NCBI RefSeq assembly: GCF_036227605.1
Contig: NZ_CP109487.1
Location: forward strand, 6,633,501-6,697,500
Direction of reading: 5' to 3'
DNA length: 64,000 bases
Origin: Streptomyces sp. NBC_01439
Lineage (GTDB): Bacteria > Actinomycetota > Actinomycetes > Streptomycetales > Streptomycetaceae
Part shown: positions 53,459-62,967 of the stretch, piece by piece
Numbering within the stretch: position 1 is the first letter of the stretch
How the letters are laid out: each line of letters starts with the position of its first letter
The notes under the pieces: generated by a model
What the model was told of the DNA's origin: nothing
The model's input: the letters and a program-made list of their open reading frames with translations, nothing else
Databases searched by the model: none
Position numbers and translations under genes: made by a program

Positions 53459-54115
53459 CTAGCGGAGGAGCAGGGGCATCGCCCCCGTGAGGTCGCGCAG
53501 GCAGCGGACCGCGAGTTCCGCCGGGGATCCGGGGCCCGAGACCGGGGCCTGCGTCGTCGACCACAGCTCCAGCGAGACGCGGATCGCGTCCGTGGCCGCC
53601 GCCGCGAGCAGGCGCACCTCCAGCGGGTCGGCCCCCGGGCCCGCCAGTCGTGAGATCACCGGGACCAGGTGCTCCTCGGAGTCCTGGTTCACGCGGTACC
53701 AGACCGCGCGCAGGGCCTGGTCGTCCGCCGCCGCGCGCAGGAGGCCGCGGGTCACCTCCAGGCCCTCCTCGACCGCCTGCTGTCCGCTCAGCGACCGGGT
53801 GACCGCGCGTTCCAGCGCCTCGCCCAGCGGCGTGCCGGGGTCCTCCTCGGCGAGCAGGGCGCGCCAGGCGTCGCCGCCGCCCGCCAGCAGCGGGGCCACC
53901 GCCTCCTGCTTGTTGCGGAAGTAGCGGTAGAAGGTGCGCAGGGCCACCCCCGCCCGGTGGGCGATGTCCTCCGCGGTGGTGCCGTCGGGGCCGTGTTCGG
54001 CGAACAGTTCGCAGGCCGCACGGGCGATGTCGAGCTGGGTGGCGGCCTTGCGGCGCTCGGTCAGCGACTGGGCTCCGGGGCCGGCCTGGGGAGCGTACGG
54101 ACGAGGGGATTTCAC
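53459..54115 (-). CDS. TetR-family regulator
   Basis: This 218-residue repressor has its helix-turn-helix at residues 25-70 (DIARAACELFAEHGPDGTTAED, IAHRAGVALRTFYRYFRNKQEAV). The C-terminal domain has RVNQDSEEHLVPVISRLAG and the end TGAMPLLLR. It is divergent from the SDR gene at 54202 with a shared 86-bp gap that contains a 17-bp palindrome, so it probably controls itself and the SDR gene. The ligand is unknown. Confidence 0.87.
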   Translation of the reverse strand: MKSPRPYAPQAGPGAQSLTERRKAATQLDIARAACELFAEHGPDGTTAEDIAHRAGVALRTFYRYFRNKQEAVAPLLAGGGDAWRALLAEEDPGTPLGEALERAVTRSLSGQQAVEEGLEVTRGLLRAAADDQALRAVWYRVNQDSEEHLVPVISRLAGPGADPLEVRLLAAAATDAIRVSLELWSTTQAPVSGPGSPAELAVRCLRDLTGAMPLLLR

Positions 54116-54155
54116 GGGTGAAGCGTACCCCTAGCCAACCTCCGTGATTACATTC

Positions 54156-54172
54156 TTTGTCATTATGGCAAA
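54156..54172. promoter_or_regulatory. candidate TetR operator
   Basis: TTTGTCATTATGGCAAA is a 17-bp near-palindrome (TTTGNCAT-N-ATGNCAAA) midway between the divergent TetR and SDR genes. A second, looser inverted pair, AGCGTACC at 54122 and GGTACGCT at 54188, brackets it. Confidence 0.6.
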
Positions 54173-54201
54173 ACGTGTCATCGCTTCGGTACGCTCGCGC
54201 C

Positions 54202-54972
54202 ATGAACCGTTACGAAGGACGACGCGTCCTCATCACCGGCGGCGGCTCCGGCATCGGCCAGGCCACCGTCCACCGCATCCTCGCCGAGGGCGGCCGGGTC
54301 CACACCGTGGACGTCAACGAGGCCGGTCTGAAGGCCACCGCCGACCGGGCCGCCGCCGAGGGCCACGCGGCCCGACTCACCACCGCGCTCCTCGACATAT
54401 CCGACGAGAACGCCGTCAAGGAGGGCGTGGCCGCCGCGGCCGACGTCCTCGGCGGGATCGACGTACTCGTCAATGCCGCGGGCATCCTGCGCTCCGCGCA
54501 CACCCACCGGACCACCCTCGACCTGTGGAACCAGGTCATCGCGGTCAACCTGACCGGCACCTTCCTGATGATCCGCGAGTCCCTCCCGGCGCTGCTCGCG
54601 GGTGACCGGCCGGTCGTCGTGAACTTCAGCTCCACCTCGGCGTCCTTCGCCCACCCCTACATGTCCGCCTACGCGGCCAGCAAGGGCGGCATCCAGTCCA
54701 TGACCCACGCACTGGCCGCCGAGTACAGCAAGCAGGGCCTGCGCTTCGTCAGCGTCGCACCCGGATCCATCGAGAGCGGCATGACCACCGGCACCGGCCC
54801 CGGCCTGCCGGAGGACACCGACTGGTCCCTCTTCACCAAGCTGGCCCCGGCCCTCGGCCAGGGCTTCGCCGGCCCGCAGACCGTCGCCGGCGTCGTCGCC
54901 ATGCTGGGCTCCGAGGACGGTGCGTTCATCACCGGTACGGAGATCCGCATCGACGGCGGCACGCACTACTGA
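54202..54972 (+). CDS. short-chain dehydrogenase/reductase
   Basis: This 256-residue classical SDR has TGGGSGIG (12-19), NAAG (91-94), a catalytic Ser at 143 or 144, Y157 and K161 in YAASK, and a C-terminal GTEIRIDGG that is common to the fatty-acid or steroid reductase branch. D37 after the second strand (VDV) favours NAD(H). The substrate is unknown; control by the divergent TetR is likely. The ATG at 54202 lacks a strong ribosome site. Confidence 0.9.
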   Translation: MNRYEGRRVLITGGGSGIGQATVHRILAEGGRVHTVDVNEAGLKATADRAAAEGHAARLTTALLDISDENAVKEGVAAAADVLGGIDVLVNAAGILRSAHTHRTTLDLWNQVIAVNLTGTFLMIRESLPALLAGDRPVVVNFSSTSASFAHPYMSAYAASKGGIQSMTHALAAEYSKQGLRFVSVAPGSIESGMTTGTGPGLPEDTDWSLFTKLAPALGQGFAGPQTVAGVVAMLGSEDGAFITGTEIRIDGGTHY

Positions 54973-55491
54973 TCAGGCGCGGAACCGGTCCCACAGCCGG
55001 GGGAAGCGCTCCGCGAGCACGGCTTCGTTCTCGAAGTCCAGCGGGGCGCCTTCCGGCTCGGCCGCCTGCAGCGGGATGCCCAGATCCGGCGCCACCGCCC
55101 CGGTCAGCTGCTCGTACGCCTCGTCGGCCGCGTACCCCAGCTCCTCGCCGTCCCCGTCGATCTCCTCGTCGAAGTCGCCCAGCAGCTCCGCCAGCTGGTC
55201 GGGATCGTGCACCCCGCCCTCGAACACCTCCCGCCCCTGGCCGATCAGCCAGCAGCGGAAGTAGTCGAAGGCGTCGTCGCTCGCCCCGTCGAGCAGTACC
55301 CAGGCCGCGCCCCACAGGTCCCAGGTGTAGGCCCGGTTGTACCGGGACTCGAAGTGGCGGGCGAAGTCCAGCACGGAGTCCGGGTCGAGCAGTGCGAGCC
55401 GCTCCACGAGCAGCTCGGCGTGTTCCTCGGGGTCGCCGTCGGCGGCCTCGCGAGTACGGTCGACGATCTCCCAGAACTCCGTCTCGTCCAT
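54973..55491 (-). CDS. DUF4240 protein
   Basis: This 172-residue acidic cytoplasmic protein opens MDETEFWEIVDRTREAADGDPEEHAELL and has FARHFESRYNRAYTWDLWGAAWVL and DDAFDYFRCWLIGQGREVFE, which are the signature of DUF4240. The function is unknown. ATG 55491 follows GGAGCGG, better than the open extension to 55545. Its stop directly abuts the convergent SDR stop with no gap. Confidence 0.88.
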   Translation of the reverse strand: MDETEFWEIVDRTREAADGDPEEHAELLVERLALLDPDSVLDFARHFESRYNRAYTWDLWGAAWVLLDGASDDAFDYFRCWLIGQGREVFEGGVHDPDQLAELLGDFDEEIDGDGEELGYAADEAYEQLTGAVAPDLGIPLQAAEPEGAPLDFENEAVLAERFPRLWDRFRA

Positions 55492-55593
55492 CACCGCTCC
55501 AGCATCACGGGTCCGCCCCCCGGCCGCCACCGCGCATACGGCCAAAGGCCGGTGTCGCCTTGCCCTCCACGAGGTTCCGGCCGCCGGGAAACG

Positions 55594-55635
55594 CCGTGAG
55601 GCGGCCCGCCCCCGAAGGGACGGGCCGCCTCACGG
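55594..55635 (-). terminator. aceE terminator
   Basis: A 15-bp perfect stem (CCGTGAGGCGGCCCG at 55594-55608 with 55621-55635) across a 12-nt loop lies 24 bp beyond the aceE stop. Confidence 0.85.
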
Positions 55636-55659
55636 ACGGTCACGGTCGGGGCCGGCGGC

Positions 55660-58344
55660 TCAGAGGCCGTAGCGCTCCCGGGCCTCCTTGACGGCGGACG
55701 CCGGCACCTCGCCGCGGCGGGCGAGCTGGGCCAGCGCGGCCACCACGATCGACTGCGCGTCGACACCGAAGTGGCGGCGGGCGCCCTCACGGGTGTCGGA
55801 CAGGCCGAAGCCGTCCGTACCGAGCGAGGTGTAGTCCTGCTCCACCCACTGGCTGATCTGGTCCGGGACCTGACGCATCCAGTCGGAGACGGCGAGGACG
55901 GGGCCGGCGGCACCCTCCAGCGCGCGGGTGATGTACGGGGTGCGCACCTCGCCGCGCAGCAGCGCCTCGTCGCACTCCAGCGCGTCGCGCCGCAGCTCGC
56001 CCCAGGAGGTGGCGGACCACACGTCGGCGGCCACGTTCCACTCGGCTGCCAGCAGCTTCTGCGCCTCCAGGATCCAGTGGATCGCGGTGCCCGAGGCCAT
56101 CAGCTGGACCTTGGGGGCGTCGGCGGCCGGGGCCGCCTCCGCCAGGTCCGCCGCCGTGTTGAAGCGGTAGAGGCCCTTGAGGATGCCCTCCTCCACGCCC
56201 TCGGGCATGGCGGGCTGCACCTTCGGCTCGTTGTAGACCGTCAGGTAGTAGAAGACGTCTTCCGGCGTCTCGCCGTACATCCGGCGCAGACCGTCCTTGA
56301 CGATCACCGCGATCTCGTACGCGAAGGCCGGGTCGTAGTTGAGCGACGCCGGGTTCGTGGACGCGATCAGGTGCGAGTGGCCGTCCGCGTGCTGGAGGCC
56401 CTCACCGGTCAGCGTGGTGCGGCCGGCGGTGGCGCCGACGATGAAGCCCTTGCCGAGCTGGTCGGCGAGCTGCCACATCTGGTCGGCGGTGCGCTGCCAG
56501 CCGAACATCGAGTAGAAGATGTAGAAGGGGATCATCGGCTCGCCGTGCGTCGCGTACGACGTGCAGGCGGCGATGAAGTCGGCCATGGCGCCGGCCTCGG
56601 TGATCCCCTCGTTGAGGATCTGGCCGTCCTTGGCTTCCTTGTAGTACATGAGCTGGTCGCGGTCGACCGGCTCGTACGTCTGGCCCAGCGGCGAGTAGAT
56701 GCCGGCCGACGGGAAGAGGGACTCCATGCCGAAGGTGCGGGCCTCGTCGGGGACGATCGGCACCCAGCGCTTGCCGGTCTCCTTGTCCCGCATCAGGTCC
56801 TTGACGAGCCGGACGAAGGCCATCGTGGTGGCCATCTCCTGCTTGCCGGAGCCCTTGAGCAGCGGGGCGAAGGAACGGTCCGCGGGGGCGGGCAGGGCCA
56901 CGTGCTTGACCTTGCGGGCCGGGGCCGGACCGCCGAGCGCCGCGCGGCGCTCGTTCAGGTACTGGACCTCGGGGCTGTTCGCGCCCGGGTGGCCGTACGG
57001 GACCTGGCCGTCGGCGAAGGCGCTGTCCGGGATCGGGAGGCCGAGCTTGTCGCGCATGCTCTTGAACTCGTCGATCGTCAGCTTCTTCATCTGGTGGTTC
57101 GCGTTCTTCGACTCGAACCCGGCGCCCAGCGTGTAGCCCTTGACGGTCTGCGCGAGGATGACCGTCGGCGCGCCCTTGTGCTCCAGGGCGGCCTTGTACG
57201 CGGCGTAGACCTTGCGGGGCTCGTGGCCGCCGCGGGAGGAGTGGAAGCACTCGGCGATCTTCGCGTCGGAGAGCACCCCGGCCAGCTGCACGAGCTCGGC
57301 GTTGGCGCCGAAGAAGTGCTGGCGGATGTAGGCCACATCGCGGGTCGCGTACGTCTGGAACTGCGCGTCCGGTACCTCGCGCAGGCGGCGCACGAGGGCG
57401 CCCGTGGTGTCGAGCTGGAACAGCTCGTCCCAGGCGGAACCCCACAGCGACTTGATGACGTTCCAGCCGGCGCCGCGGAACTGGGCCTCCAGCTCCTGGA
57501 CCACGCGGAAGTTGGCGCGGACCGGACCGTCGAGGCGCTGCAGGTTGCAGTTGATGACGAAGGTCAGGTTGTCGAGCTGCTCGCGGGAGGCGAGGGCCAG
57601 GGCGGCGGTCGACTCGGGCTCGTCCATCTCGCCGTCGCCGAGGAAGGCCCAGACGTGCGAGTTGGCGGTGTCCTTGATGCTCCGGTTCTGCAGGTAGCGG
57701 TTGAAGCGCGCCTGGTAGATCGCGGAGAGCGGGCCGAGGCCCATGGACACCGTCGGGAACTCCCACAGCCACGGCAGGCGCCGCGGGTGCGGGTAGGACG
57801 GCAGGCCGTTGCCGCCGGACTCCTGGCGGAAGTTGTCGAGCTGCTGCTCGGAGACGCGCCCGTCGAGGAAGGCGCGGGCGTAGATGCCGGGGGAGGCGTG
57901 GCCCTGGATGTAGAGCTGGTCGCCCGATCCGTCGGCCTCCTTCCCGCGGAAGAAGTGCTGGAAGCCGGTCTCGTAGAGCCACGCGGCCGAGGCGAAGGTG
58001 GCGATGTGGCCGCCGACGCCGTACTTGGAGCCGCGGGTCACCATGGCGGCCGCGTTCCAGCGGTTCCACGCGGTGATCTTGGCTTCCATCTCCTCGTCAC
58101 CGGGGAACTCGGGCTCCGCGGCGGTCGGGATGGTGTTGACGTAGTCCGTCTCCAGCAGCTTCGGCAGGGCGAGACCGGCGGCCTCGGCGTGCTGGAGCGT
58201 GCGGCGGAGCAAGTATTCGGCGCGGCGCGTACCGGCGGCCTGTGCGACGGCATCGAGGGAGGCCGCCCATTCGGCGGTCTCCTCGGTGTCGCGGTCCGGG
58301 AGCTGGTCGAGCTCGCTCGGAAGCTTTCCTACGGGGTCGGACAT
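55660..58344 (-). CDS. aceE: pyruvate dehydrogenase E1 component (homodimeric)
   Basis: This thiamine-diphosphate enzyme of 894 residues decarboxylates pyruvate and loads acetyl on the lipoyl E2. Length and motifs are those of the homodimeric AceE: TPP motif [10 protein letters not shown] (about 240) through [28 protein letters not shown] and later [19 protein letters not shown]. The lipoyl E2 and E3 genes lie just beyond the GntR gene, upstream on the same strand. ATG 58344 follows GAAGG. A 17-bp palindrome 104 bp upstream of the ATG may be the operator. Confidence 0.96.
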   Translation of the reverse strand: MSDPVGKLPSELDQLPDRDTEETAEWAASLDAVAQAAGTRRAEYLLRRTLQHAEAAGLALPKLLETDYVNTIPTAAEPEFPGDEEMEAKITAWNRWNAAAMVTRGSKYGVGGHIATFASAAWLYETGFQHFFRGKEADGSGDQLYIQGHASPGIYARAFLDGRVSEQQLDNFRQESGGNGLPSYPHPRRLPWLWEFPTVSMGLGPLSAIYQARFNRYLQNRSIKDTANSHVWAFLGDGEMDEPESTAALALASREQLDNLTFVINCNLQRLDGPVRANFRVVQELEAQFRGAGWNVIKSLWGSAWDELFQLDTTGALVRRLREVPDAQFQTYATRDVAYIRQHFFGANAELVQLAGVLSDAKIAECFHSSRGGHEPRKVYAAYKAALEHKGAPTVILAQTVKGYTLGAGFESKNANHQMKKLTIDEFKSMRDKLGLPIPDSAFADGQVPYGHPGANSPEVQYLNERRAALGGPAPARKVKHVALPAPADRSFAPLLKGSGKQEMATTMAFVRLVKDLMRDKETGKRWVPIVPDEARTFGMESLFPSAGIYSPLGQTYEPVDRDQLMYYKEAKDGQILNEGITEAGAMADFIAACTSYATHGEPMIPFYIFYSMFGWQRTADQMWQLADQLGKGFIVGATAGRTTLTGEGLQHADGHSHLIASTNPASLNYDPAFAYEIAVIVKDGLRRMYGETPEDVFYYLTVYNEPKVQPAMPEGVEEGILKGLYRFNTAADLAEAAPAADAPKVQLMASGTAIHWILEAQKLLAAEWNVAADVWSATSWGELRRDALECDEALLRGEVRTPYITRALEGAAGPVLAVSDWMRQVPDQISQWVEQDYTSLGTDGFGLSDTREGARRHFGVDAQSIVVAALAQLARRGEVPASAVKEARERYGL

Positions 58345-58448
58345 TGCTGTGCGCCGCCTTCCGGACAAAGGAGAGGTGGTGAAAAAATCCCTGACGGGCA
58401 GGACAGGGTCGGCGGACCTGGTTGAGGTCCGCGACGACTGTAAATCGC

Positions 58449-58465
58449 TGATCGATGATCGATCA
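58449..58465. promoter_or_regulatory. palindromic operator candidate before aceE
   Basis: TGATCGATGATCGATCA has perfect 8-bp inverted half-sites around a central G. GntR/FadR-family proteins bind short palindromes of this size. The neighbouring GntR gene at 58575 is the obvious candidate for the binding protein. Confidence 0.6.
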
Positions 58466-58574
58466 AATGAAAGTGACAAAGAAACGTCCATCCGGCGAAA
58501 GTCGGCACCGCGTGCCAGAGAAAAAGGCACGCGGTGCCGGGCAAACGCGGACAAACAGGCCCGCCCGCAGTCGA

Positions 58575-59201
58575 TCAAGCGCGCGGGGCGCACCCCAGGA
58601 CATGCCGCTTCACGAGCAGCCCGATGTCCGGATCCTGACTGCGGAACGCCTCGACGAGCGCCTCGTGCTCCTCGGCGTACGACTTCTGGACGGTCCCCAG
58701 CCAGCGGATGGACAGCGCCGTGAAGACCTCGATGCCCAGGCTCTCCCAGGTGTGCAGCAGCACGCTGTTCCCGGCGGCCCGCACCATCTCCCGGTGGAAC
58801 CCGACGGTGTGCCGCACCTGCGCGGTCCCGTCCTCGGTCCGGTCGGCCTCCCACAGCGCCGCCACGTGCGGCTCCAGCGCCGAACAGTCGCTCGCCAGCC
58901 GTGGCGCGGCCAGCTCTGCCGCGATCTGCTCCAGACCTGCCCGGACCGGGTAGATCTCCTCCAGGTCGGCCGCGGAGAGGTTCCGCACGCGCACGCCCTT
59001 GTTCGGCGCCGACTCGATCAGCCGCAGCGTCTCCAGCTCGCGCAGGGCCTCCCGCACGGGGGTCTGGCTGACCTCCAACTCGACGGCGATCCGGCGCTCG
59101 ACGATCCGCTCGCCGGGCTTCCAGCGCCCGCTGACGATCCCCTCCACGATGTGCTCGCGGATCTGCTCGCGCAGCGAGTGCACGACGGGTGGGGTGATCA
59201 T
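58575..59201 (-). CDS. GntR-family (FadR subgroup) regulator of pyruvate metabolism
   Basis: This 208-residue protein has its DNA-binding domain at residues 5-70 ([50 protein letters not shown]). An all-helical FCD ligand domain follows, with conserved metal-binding positions typical of the FadR subgroup (H in GFHREMV, and a C-terminal [10 protein letters not shown] followed by LVKRHV). It lies directly upstream of aceE, a place typical of a PdhR-like repressor sensing pyruvate or lactate, but this is inference. ATG 59201 is chosen (GGAG 11 bases before); ATG 59231 is an alternative. Confidence 0.85.
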   Translation of the reverse strand: MITPPVVHSLREQIREHIVEGIVSGRWKPGERIVERRIAVELEVSQTPVREALRELETLRLIESAPNKGVRVRNLSAADLEEIYPVRAGLEQIAAELAAPRLASDCSALEPHVAALWEADRTEDGTAQVRHTVGFHREMVRAAGNSVLLHTWESLGIEVFTALSIRWLGTVQKSYAEEHEALVEAFRSQDPDIGLLVKRHVLGCAPRA

Positions 59202-59227
59202 CGGGGCTTCATCTCCTGTAGGGGCAT

Positions 59228-59242
59228 GCATCGCTTCGATGC
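59228..59242. promoter_or_regulatory. possible autoregulatory site of the GntR gene
   Basis: GCATCG-CTT-CGATGC is an inverted repeat of 6 bp at the likely start region of the GntR gene. It shares ATCG/CGAT half-site character with the palindrome before aceE. The similarity is short and may be chance. Confidence 0.35.
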
Positions 59243-59350
59243 GTAGACAATACGGCCGAGTAGCCCCCACCGGATGCGTTCCCGGTCGGGGACGCTGGGT
59301 GAGGCTGGTTACAACAGGCTCCGGACCAGGGCTCGCAGAGGGGTACGACG

Positions 59351-59392
59351 ACGGCGCCCCCGCCCGGAAGGTGTTCCGGGCGGGGGCGCCGT
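59351..59392 (-). terminator. terminator of the lpdA-E2 unit
   Basis: A perfect 19-bp stem (59351-59369 with 59374-59392, core GGCGCCCCCGCCCGGAA) and 4-nt loop lies 30 bp beyond the E2 stop. Confidence 0.9.
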
Positions 59393-59421
59393 GTGCGACG
59401 GCCGGGGCCGTGCGGTGAGCC

Positions 59422-61215
59422 TTACAGGCCGAGCTCGACCTCGAACTCGCCGGCCTCGAGGATCGCCTTGACGGCCGAGAGGTACCGGGCCGCGTCCGCA
59501 CCGTCCACCAGGCGGTGGTCGTAGGACAGGGTCAGGTACGTCATGTCGCGGATGCCGATGTTGGTGCCCTCGGCGGTCTCGATGACCACCGGACGCTTCA
59601 CCGTGGCACCGATGCCCAGGATGGCGACCTGGTTCGGGGGCACGATGACCGTGTCGAACAGCGCACCGCGCGAGCCGGTGTTGCTGATGGTGAAGGTCGC
59701 GCCCGACAGCTCGTCCGGCGTGATCTTGTTGCCGCGGACCTTGGCGGCCAGGTCGGCGGTCGCCTTGGAGATGCCCGCCAGGTTGAGGTCGCCCGCACCC
59801 TTGATGACCGGGGTCATCAGGCCCTTCTCGGAGTCCACGGCGATGCCGATGTTCTCCGAGTCGAAGTAGGTGATGGTGCCCTCGTCCTCGTTGATCCGGG
59901 CGTTGACGACCGCGTGGGCCTTCAGCGCCTGGGCAGCGGCCTTGACGAAGAACGGCATCGGCGAGAGCTTGACGCCCTCACGGGCCAGGAACGCGCCCTT
60001 GGCCTTCTCGCGCAGCTTCATGATCTTGGTGATGTCCACCTCGACCACGGAGCTGAGCTGAGCCTGCGAGTGCAGGGCCTTCATCATGTTGTCGCCGATG
60101 ACCTTGCGCATGCGGGTCATCTTGACCGTCTGACCGCGCAGCTCGGAGACCGCGGCGGCCGGAGCCTTGGCGGCCGGAGCGGCAGCAGCCGGCGCCGGGG
60201 CGGCGGCAGCGGCCTTGGCGGCCTCGGCGGCGGCCAGGACGTCCTGCTTGCGGATGCGGCCACCGACACCGGTGCCCGAGACCGTGGACAGGTTGACGCC
60301 GGACTCCGAGGCGAGCTTGCGCACCAGCGGGGTCACGTACGCGCCCTCGTCACCGGCGGCGGCCGGAGCGGCGGGAGCGGCCGGAGCCGGGACCACGGGG
60401 GCGACCGGGGCCGGAGCGGCGACCGGGGCGGCATCCTGGACCGGAGCCGGAACGGCGACCGGAGCGGCCGGGGCGACCGGAGCCGGAGCGGCCACCGGGG
60501 CGGCGGCCTCGACCGGAGCCGGAGCGGCGACCGGGGCGGCGGCCTCGACCGGAGCTGGGGCGGCGGCCGGAGCGGCAGCGGCCGGGGCGGCACCGGCGAC
60601 GCCGATGACGGCCAGGCGGGCGCCGACCTCGGCGGTCTCGTCCTCGCCGACCAGGATCTCCAGCAGCGTGCCGGAGACCGGCGCGGGGATCTCGGTGTCG
60701 ACCTTGTCCGTGGAAACCTCGAGCAGCGGCTCGTCGGCCTCGACCGACTCGCCGACGGCCTTCAGCCAACGGGTGACGGTGCCCTCGGTGACGGACTCGC
60801 CCAGGGCGGGGAGCACGACATCGGTGCCGGAGGCGGCAGGGGCGGCGGCAGCGGGGGCCTCGGCGACGGGAGCCGGGGCCGCGGGGGCCTCGGCGACCGG
60901 GGCCGGAGCGGCCGCGGGGGCCTCGGCAGCGGCGGCCGGCTCGGCGGCCGGAGCCGCGGCGGCAGCCGGAGCGCCGGAGCCGTCGTCGATGACGGCCAGC
61001 TCGGCGCCGACCTCGACGGTCTCGTCCTCGGCGACCTTGATGGAGGCCAGGATGCCCGACACGGGGGAGGGGATCTCGGTGTCGACCTTGTCGGTCGAGA
61101 CCTCGAGCAGCGGCTCGTCGGCCTCGACGCGCTCGCCCTCGGCCTTCAGCCAGCGGGTGACAGTGCCCTCGGTGACGCTCTCACCGAGCGCCGGAAGGGT
61201 TACGGAAACCGACAT
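59422..61215 (-). CDS. sucB: dihydrolipoyl acyltransferase (E2) with two lipoyl domains
   Basis: This core subunit of 597 residues transfers the acyl group to CoA. Two lipoyl domains of almost identical sequence carry lysines K43 and K171 in STDKVDTE. Ala/Pro-rich flexible linkers follow (about 80-128 and 205-290, the latter of repeated [11 protein letters not shown] type). An E3-binding domain ([16 protein letters not shown], about 300-335) and the catalytic domain with [14 protein letters not shown] complete it. In actinomycetes this E2 is named SucB but serves both pyruvate and 2-oxoglutarate dehydrogenases. The E3 gene lies 54 bp upstream, in the same operon. Confidence 0.95.
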   Translation of the reverse strand: MSVSVTLPALGESVTEGTVTRWLKAEGERVEADEPLLEVSTDKVDTEIPSPVSGILASIKVAEDETVEVGAELAVIDDGSGAPAAAAAPAAEPAAAAEAPAAAPAPVAEAPAAPAPVAEAPAAAAPAASGTDVVLPALGESVTEGTVTRWLKAVGESVEADEPLLEVSTDKVDTEIPAPVSGTLLEILVGEDETAEVGARLAVIGVAGAAPAAAAPAAAPAPVEAAAPVAAPAPVEAAAPVAAPAPVAPAAPVAVPAPVQDAAPVAAPAPVAPVVPAPAAPAAPAAAGDEGAYVTPLVRKLASESGVNLSTVSGTGVGGRIRKQDVLAAAEAAKAAAAAPAPAAAAPAAKAPAAAVSELRGQTVKMTRMRKVIGDNMMKALHSQAQLSSVVEVDITKIMKLREKAKGAFLAREGVKLSPMPFFVKAAAQALKAHAVVNARINEDEGTITYFDSENIGIAVDSEKGLMTPVIKGAGDLNLAGISKATADLAAKVRGNKITPDELSGATFTISNTGSRGALFDTVIVPPNQVAILGIGATVKRPVVIETAEGTNIGIRDMTYLTLSYDHRLVDGADAARYLSAVKAILEAGEFEVELGL

Positions 61216-61269
61216 GGTTTCAGTTGCTCCTAACGAAAGTGCGGAAGTGGTCGTCGCGCCCGTGACGAA

Positions 61270-62658
61270 TTAGTCGTGGGAGTGAAGCGGCTTGCCGGCG
61301 AGGGCCAGGTGGGCCTCGCCCATCGCTTCGTTCTGGGTCGGGTGCGCGTGGATGAGCTGCGCGACCTCGGCCGGCAGGGCTTCCCAGTTGTAGATCAGCT
61401 GGGCCTCGCCGACCTGCTCGCCCATCCGGTCACCGACCATGTGGACGCCGACCACGGCACCGTCCTTGACCTGGACGAGCTTGATCTCGCCCGCGGTCTT
61501 CAGGATCTTGCTCTTGCCGTTGCCCGCCAGGTTGTACTTCAGGGCCACGACCTTGTCCGCGCCGTAGATCTCCTTGGCCTTGGCCTCGGTGATGCCGACG
61601 GAAGCGACCTCGGGGTGGCAGTAGGTGACGCGCGGGACACCGTCGTAGTCGATCGGGACGGCCTTGAGGCCGGCCAGACGCTCCGCGACCAGGATGCCCT
61701 CGGCGAAGCCGACGTGCGCGAGCTGGAGGGTGGGGACGAGGTCACCGACGGCCGAGATGGTCGGCACGTTGGTCTGCATGTACTCGTCGACCAGGACGTA
61801 GCCGCGGTCCATCGCGACGCCCTGCTCCTCGTAGCCCAGACCCTGCGAGACGGGGCCGCGACCCACCGCGACCAGCAGCACCTCGGCCTCGAAGGTCTTG
61901 CCGTCGGCCAGCGTCACGCGGACGCCGTTCTCCGTGTACTCGGCCTTGTCGAAGAAGGTGCCCAGGTTGAACTTGATGCCGCGCTTGCGGAACGCGCGCT
62001 CCAGCAGCTTCGAGCTGTTCTCGTCCTCGACCGGCACGAGGTGCTTGAGGCCCTCGATGACGGTGATGTCGGAACCGAAGGACTTCCACGCCGAGGCGAA
62101 CTCGACGCCGATGACGCCGCCGCCCAGGACGATCGCCGACTCCGGGACGCGGTCCAGGACCAGCGCGTGGTCCGAGGAGATGATGCGGTTGCCGTCGATG
62201 TCCAGGCCCGGCAGGGACTTCGGCACGGAGCCGGTCGCCAGCAGGATGTGGCGGCCCTGGATGCGCTGGCCGTTCACGTCGACGGAAGTCGGGGAGGAGA
62301 GGCGGCCCTCTCCCTCGATGTAGGTCACCTTGCGGGAGGCGACCAGGCCCTGCAGACCCTTGTACAGGCCCGAGATGACCTCGTCCTTGTACTTGTGGAC
62401 ACCCGCGATGTCGATTCCCTCGAAGGAGGTCTTGACACCGAACTGGGCGGCTTCACGAGCCTGGTCCGCGATCTCGCCCGCGTGCAGCAGAGCCTTCGTG
62501 GGGATGCAGCCGTTGTGCAGGCAGGTGCCACCGAGCTTGTTCTTCTCGATCAGGGCAACGTCCAGACCCAGCTGGGATGCGCGCAGCGCCGCGGCGTAAC
62601 CGCCACTGCCACCGCCGAGGATCACTAGGTCGAAAACGGTGCTGGCGTCGTTCGCCAC
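61270..62658 (-). CDS. lpdA: dihydrolipoyl dehydrogenase (E3)
   Basis: This flavoenzyme of 462 residues reoxidises dihydrolipoyl groups with NAD+. VILGGGSGGYAAAL binds FAD; the redox disulfide is C46/C51 in GGTCLHNGC; VVLGGG-like IVLGGGVIGVEFA binds NAD; the catalytic base is the His near residue 439 in HAHPTQNEAMGE. GTG 62658 has GGAGGAC eight bases before it; the frame is open further upstream but that part is not protein-like. It is the first gene of the lpdA-E2 operon. Confidence 0.97.
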   Translation of the reverse strand: MANDASTVFDLVILGGGSGGYAAALRASQLGLDVALIEKNKLGGTCLHNGCIPTKALLHAGEIADQAREAAQFGVKTSFEGIDIAGVHKYKDEVISGLYKGLQGLVASRKVTYIEGEGRLSSPTSVDVNGQRIQGRHILLATGSVPKSLPGLDIDGNRIISSDHALVLDRVPESAIVLGGGVIGVEFASAWKSFGSDITVIEGLKHLVPVEDENSSKLLERAFRKRGIKFNLGTFFDKAEYTENGVRVTLADGKTFEAEVLLVAVGRGPVSQGLGYEEQGVAMDRGYVLVDEYMQTNVPTISAVGDLVPTLQLAHVGFAEGILVAERLAGLKAVPIDYDGVPRVTYCHPEVASVGITEAKAKEIYGADKVVALKYNLAGNGKSKILKTAGEIKLVQVKDGAVVGVHMVGDRMGEQVGEAQLIYNWEALPAEVAQLIHAHPTQNEAMGEAHLALAGKPLHSHD

Positions 62659-62860
62659 GTCACGTCCTCCATGCATGTGCGCCGGGCACCGGTCCTCAGT
62701 GACCGGGCGGCGGCTGGTATACGGCCGCTTGTTTCTTCGGCCCTGTGGTGGGGGCCCTGTCCTGCCGAGAACCCATCTTCGCATTTGTCGGGGGCACGCG
62801 GGACGCCGGGCCCACGATGTGATCGGGCGATCTGCCCGGACCGGGGGTTACCGCTGCGTA

Positions 62861-62884
62861 GATACCTACCGAGATACCTACCGA
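62861..62884. repeat. 12-bp tandem repeat upstream of lpdA
   Basis: GATACCTACCGA occurs twice in direct succession. It lies about 200 bp upstream of lpdA and 26 bp from the pepA terminator, and could hold promoter elements. In 62659-62967 I see nothing else besides this and the terminator. Confidence 0.7.
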
Positions 62885-62910
62885 TTCCTTCAGGTTTCGT
62901 CGTGAGACGG

Positions 62911-62945
62911 ACGCACCCCGGGCCCTGACCCGGCCCGGGGTGCGT
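62911..62945 (-). terminator. pepA terminator
   Basis: ACGCACCCCGGGCC (62911-62924) pairs perfectly with 62932-62945 across a 7-nt loop, 22 bp beyond the pepA stop. Confidence 0.88.
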
Positions 62946-62967
62946 CACGTCACATCGAACGGGGTGG

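Noticed and set aside
59515..61233. Plus-strand frame of 572 codons opposite the E2 gene
   Set aside because: It is a Gly/Arg/Asp-rich shadow of the Ala/Pro linkers; the minus strand encodes two clear lipoyl domains.
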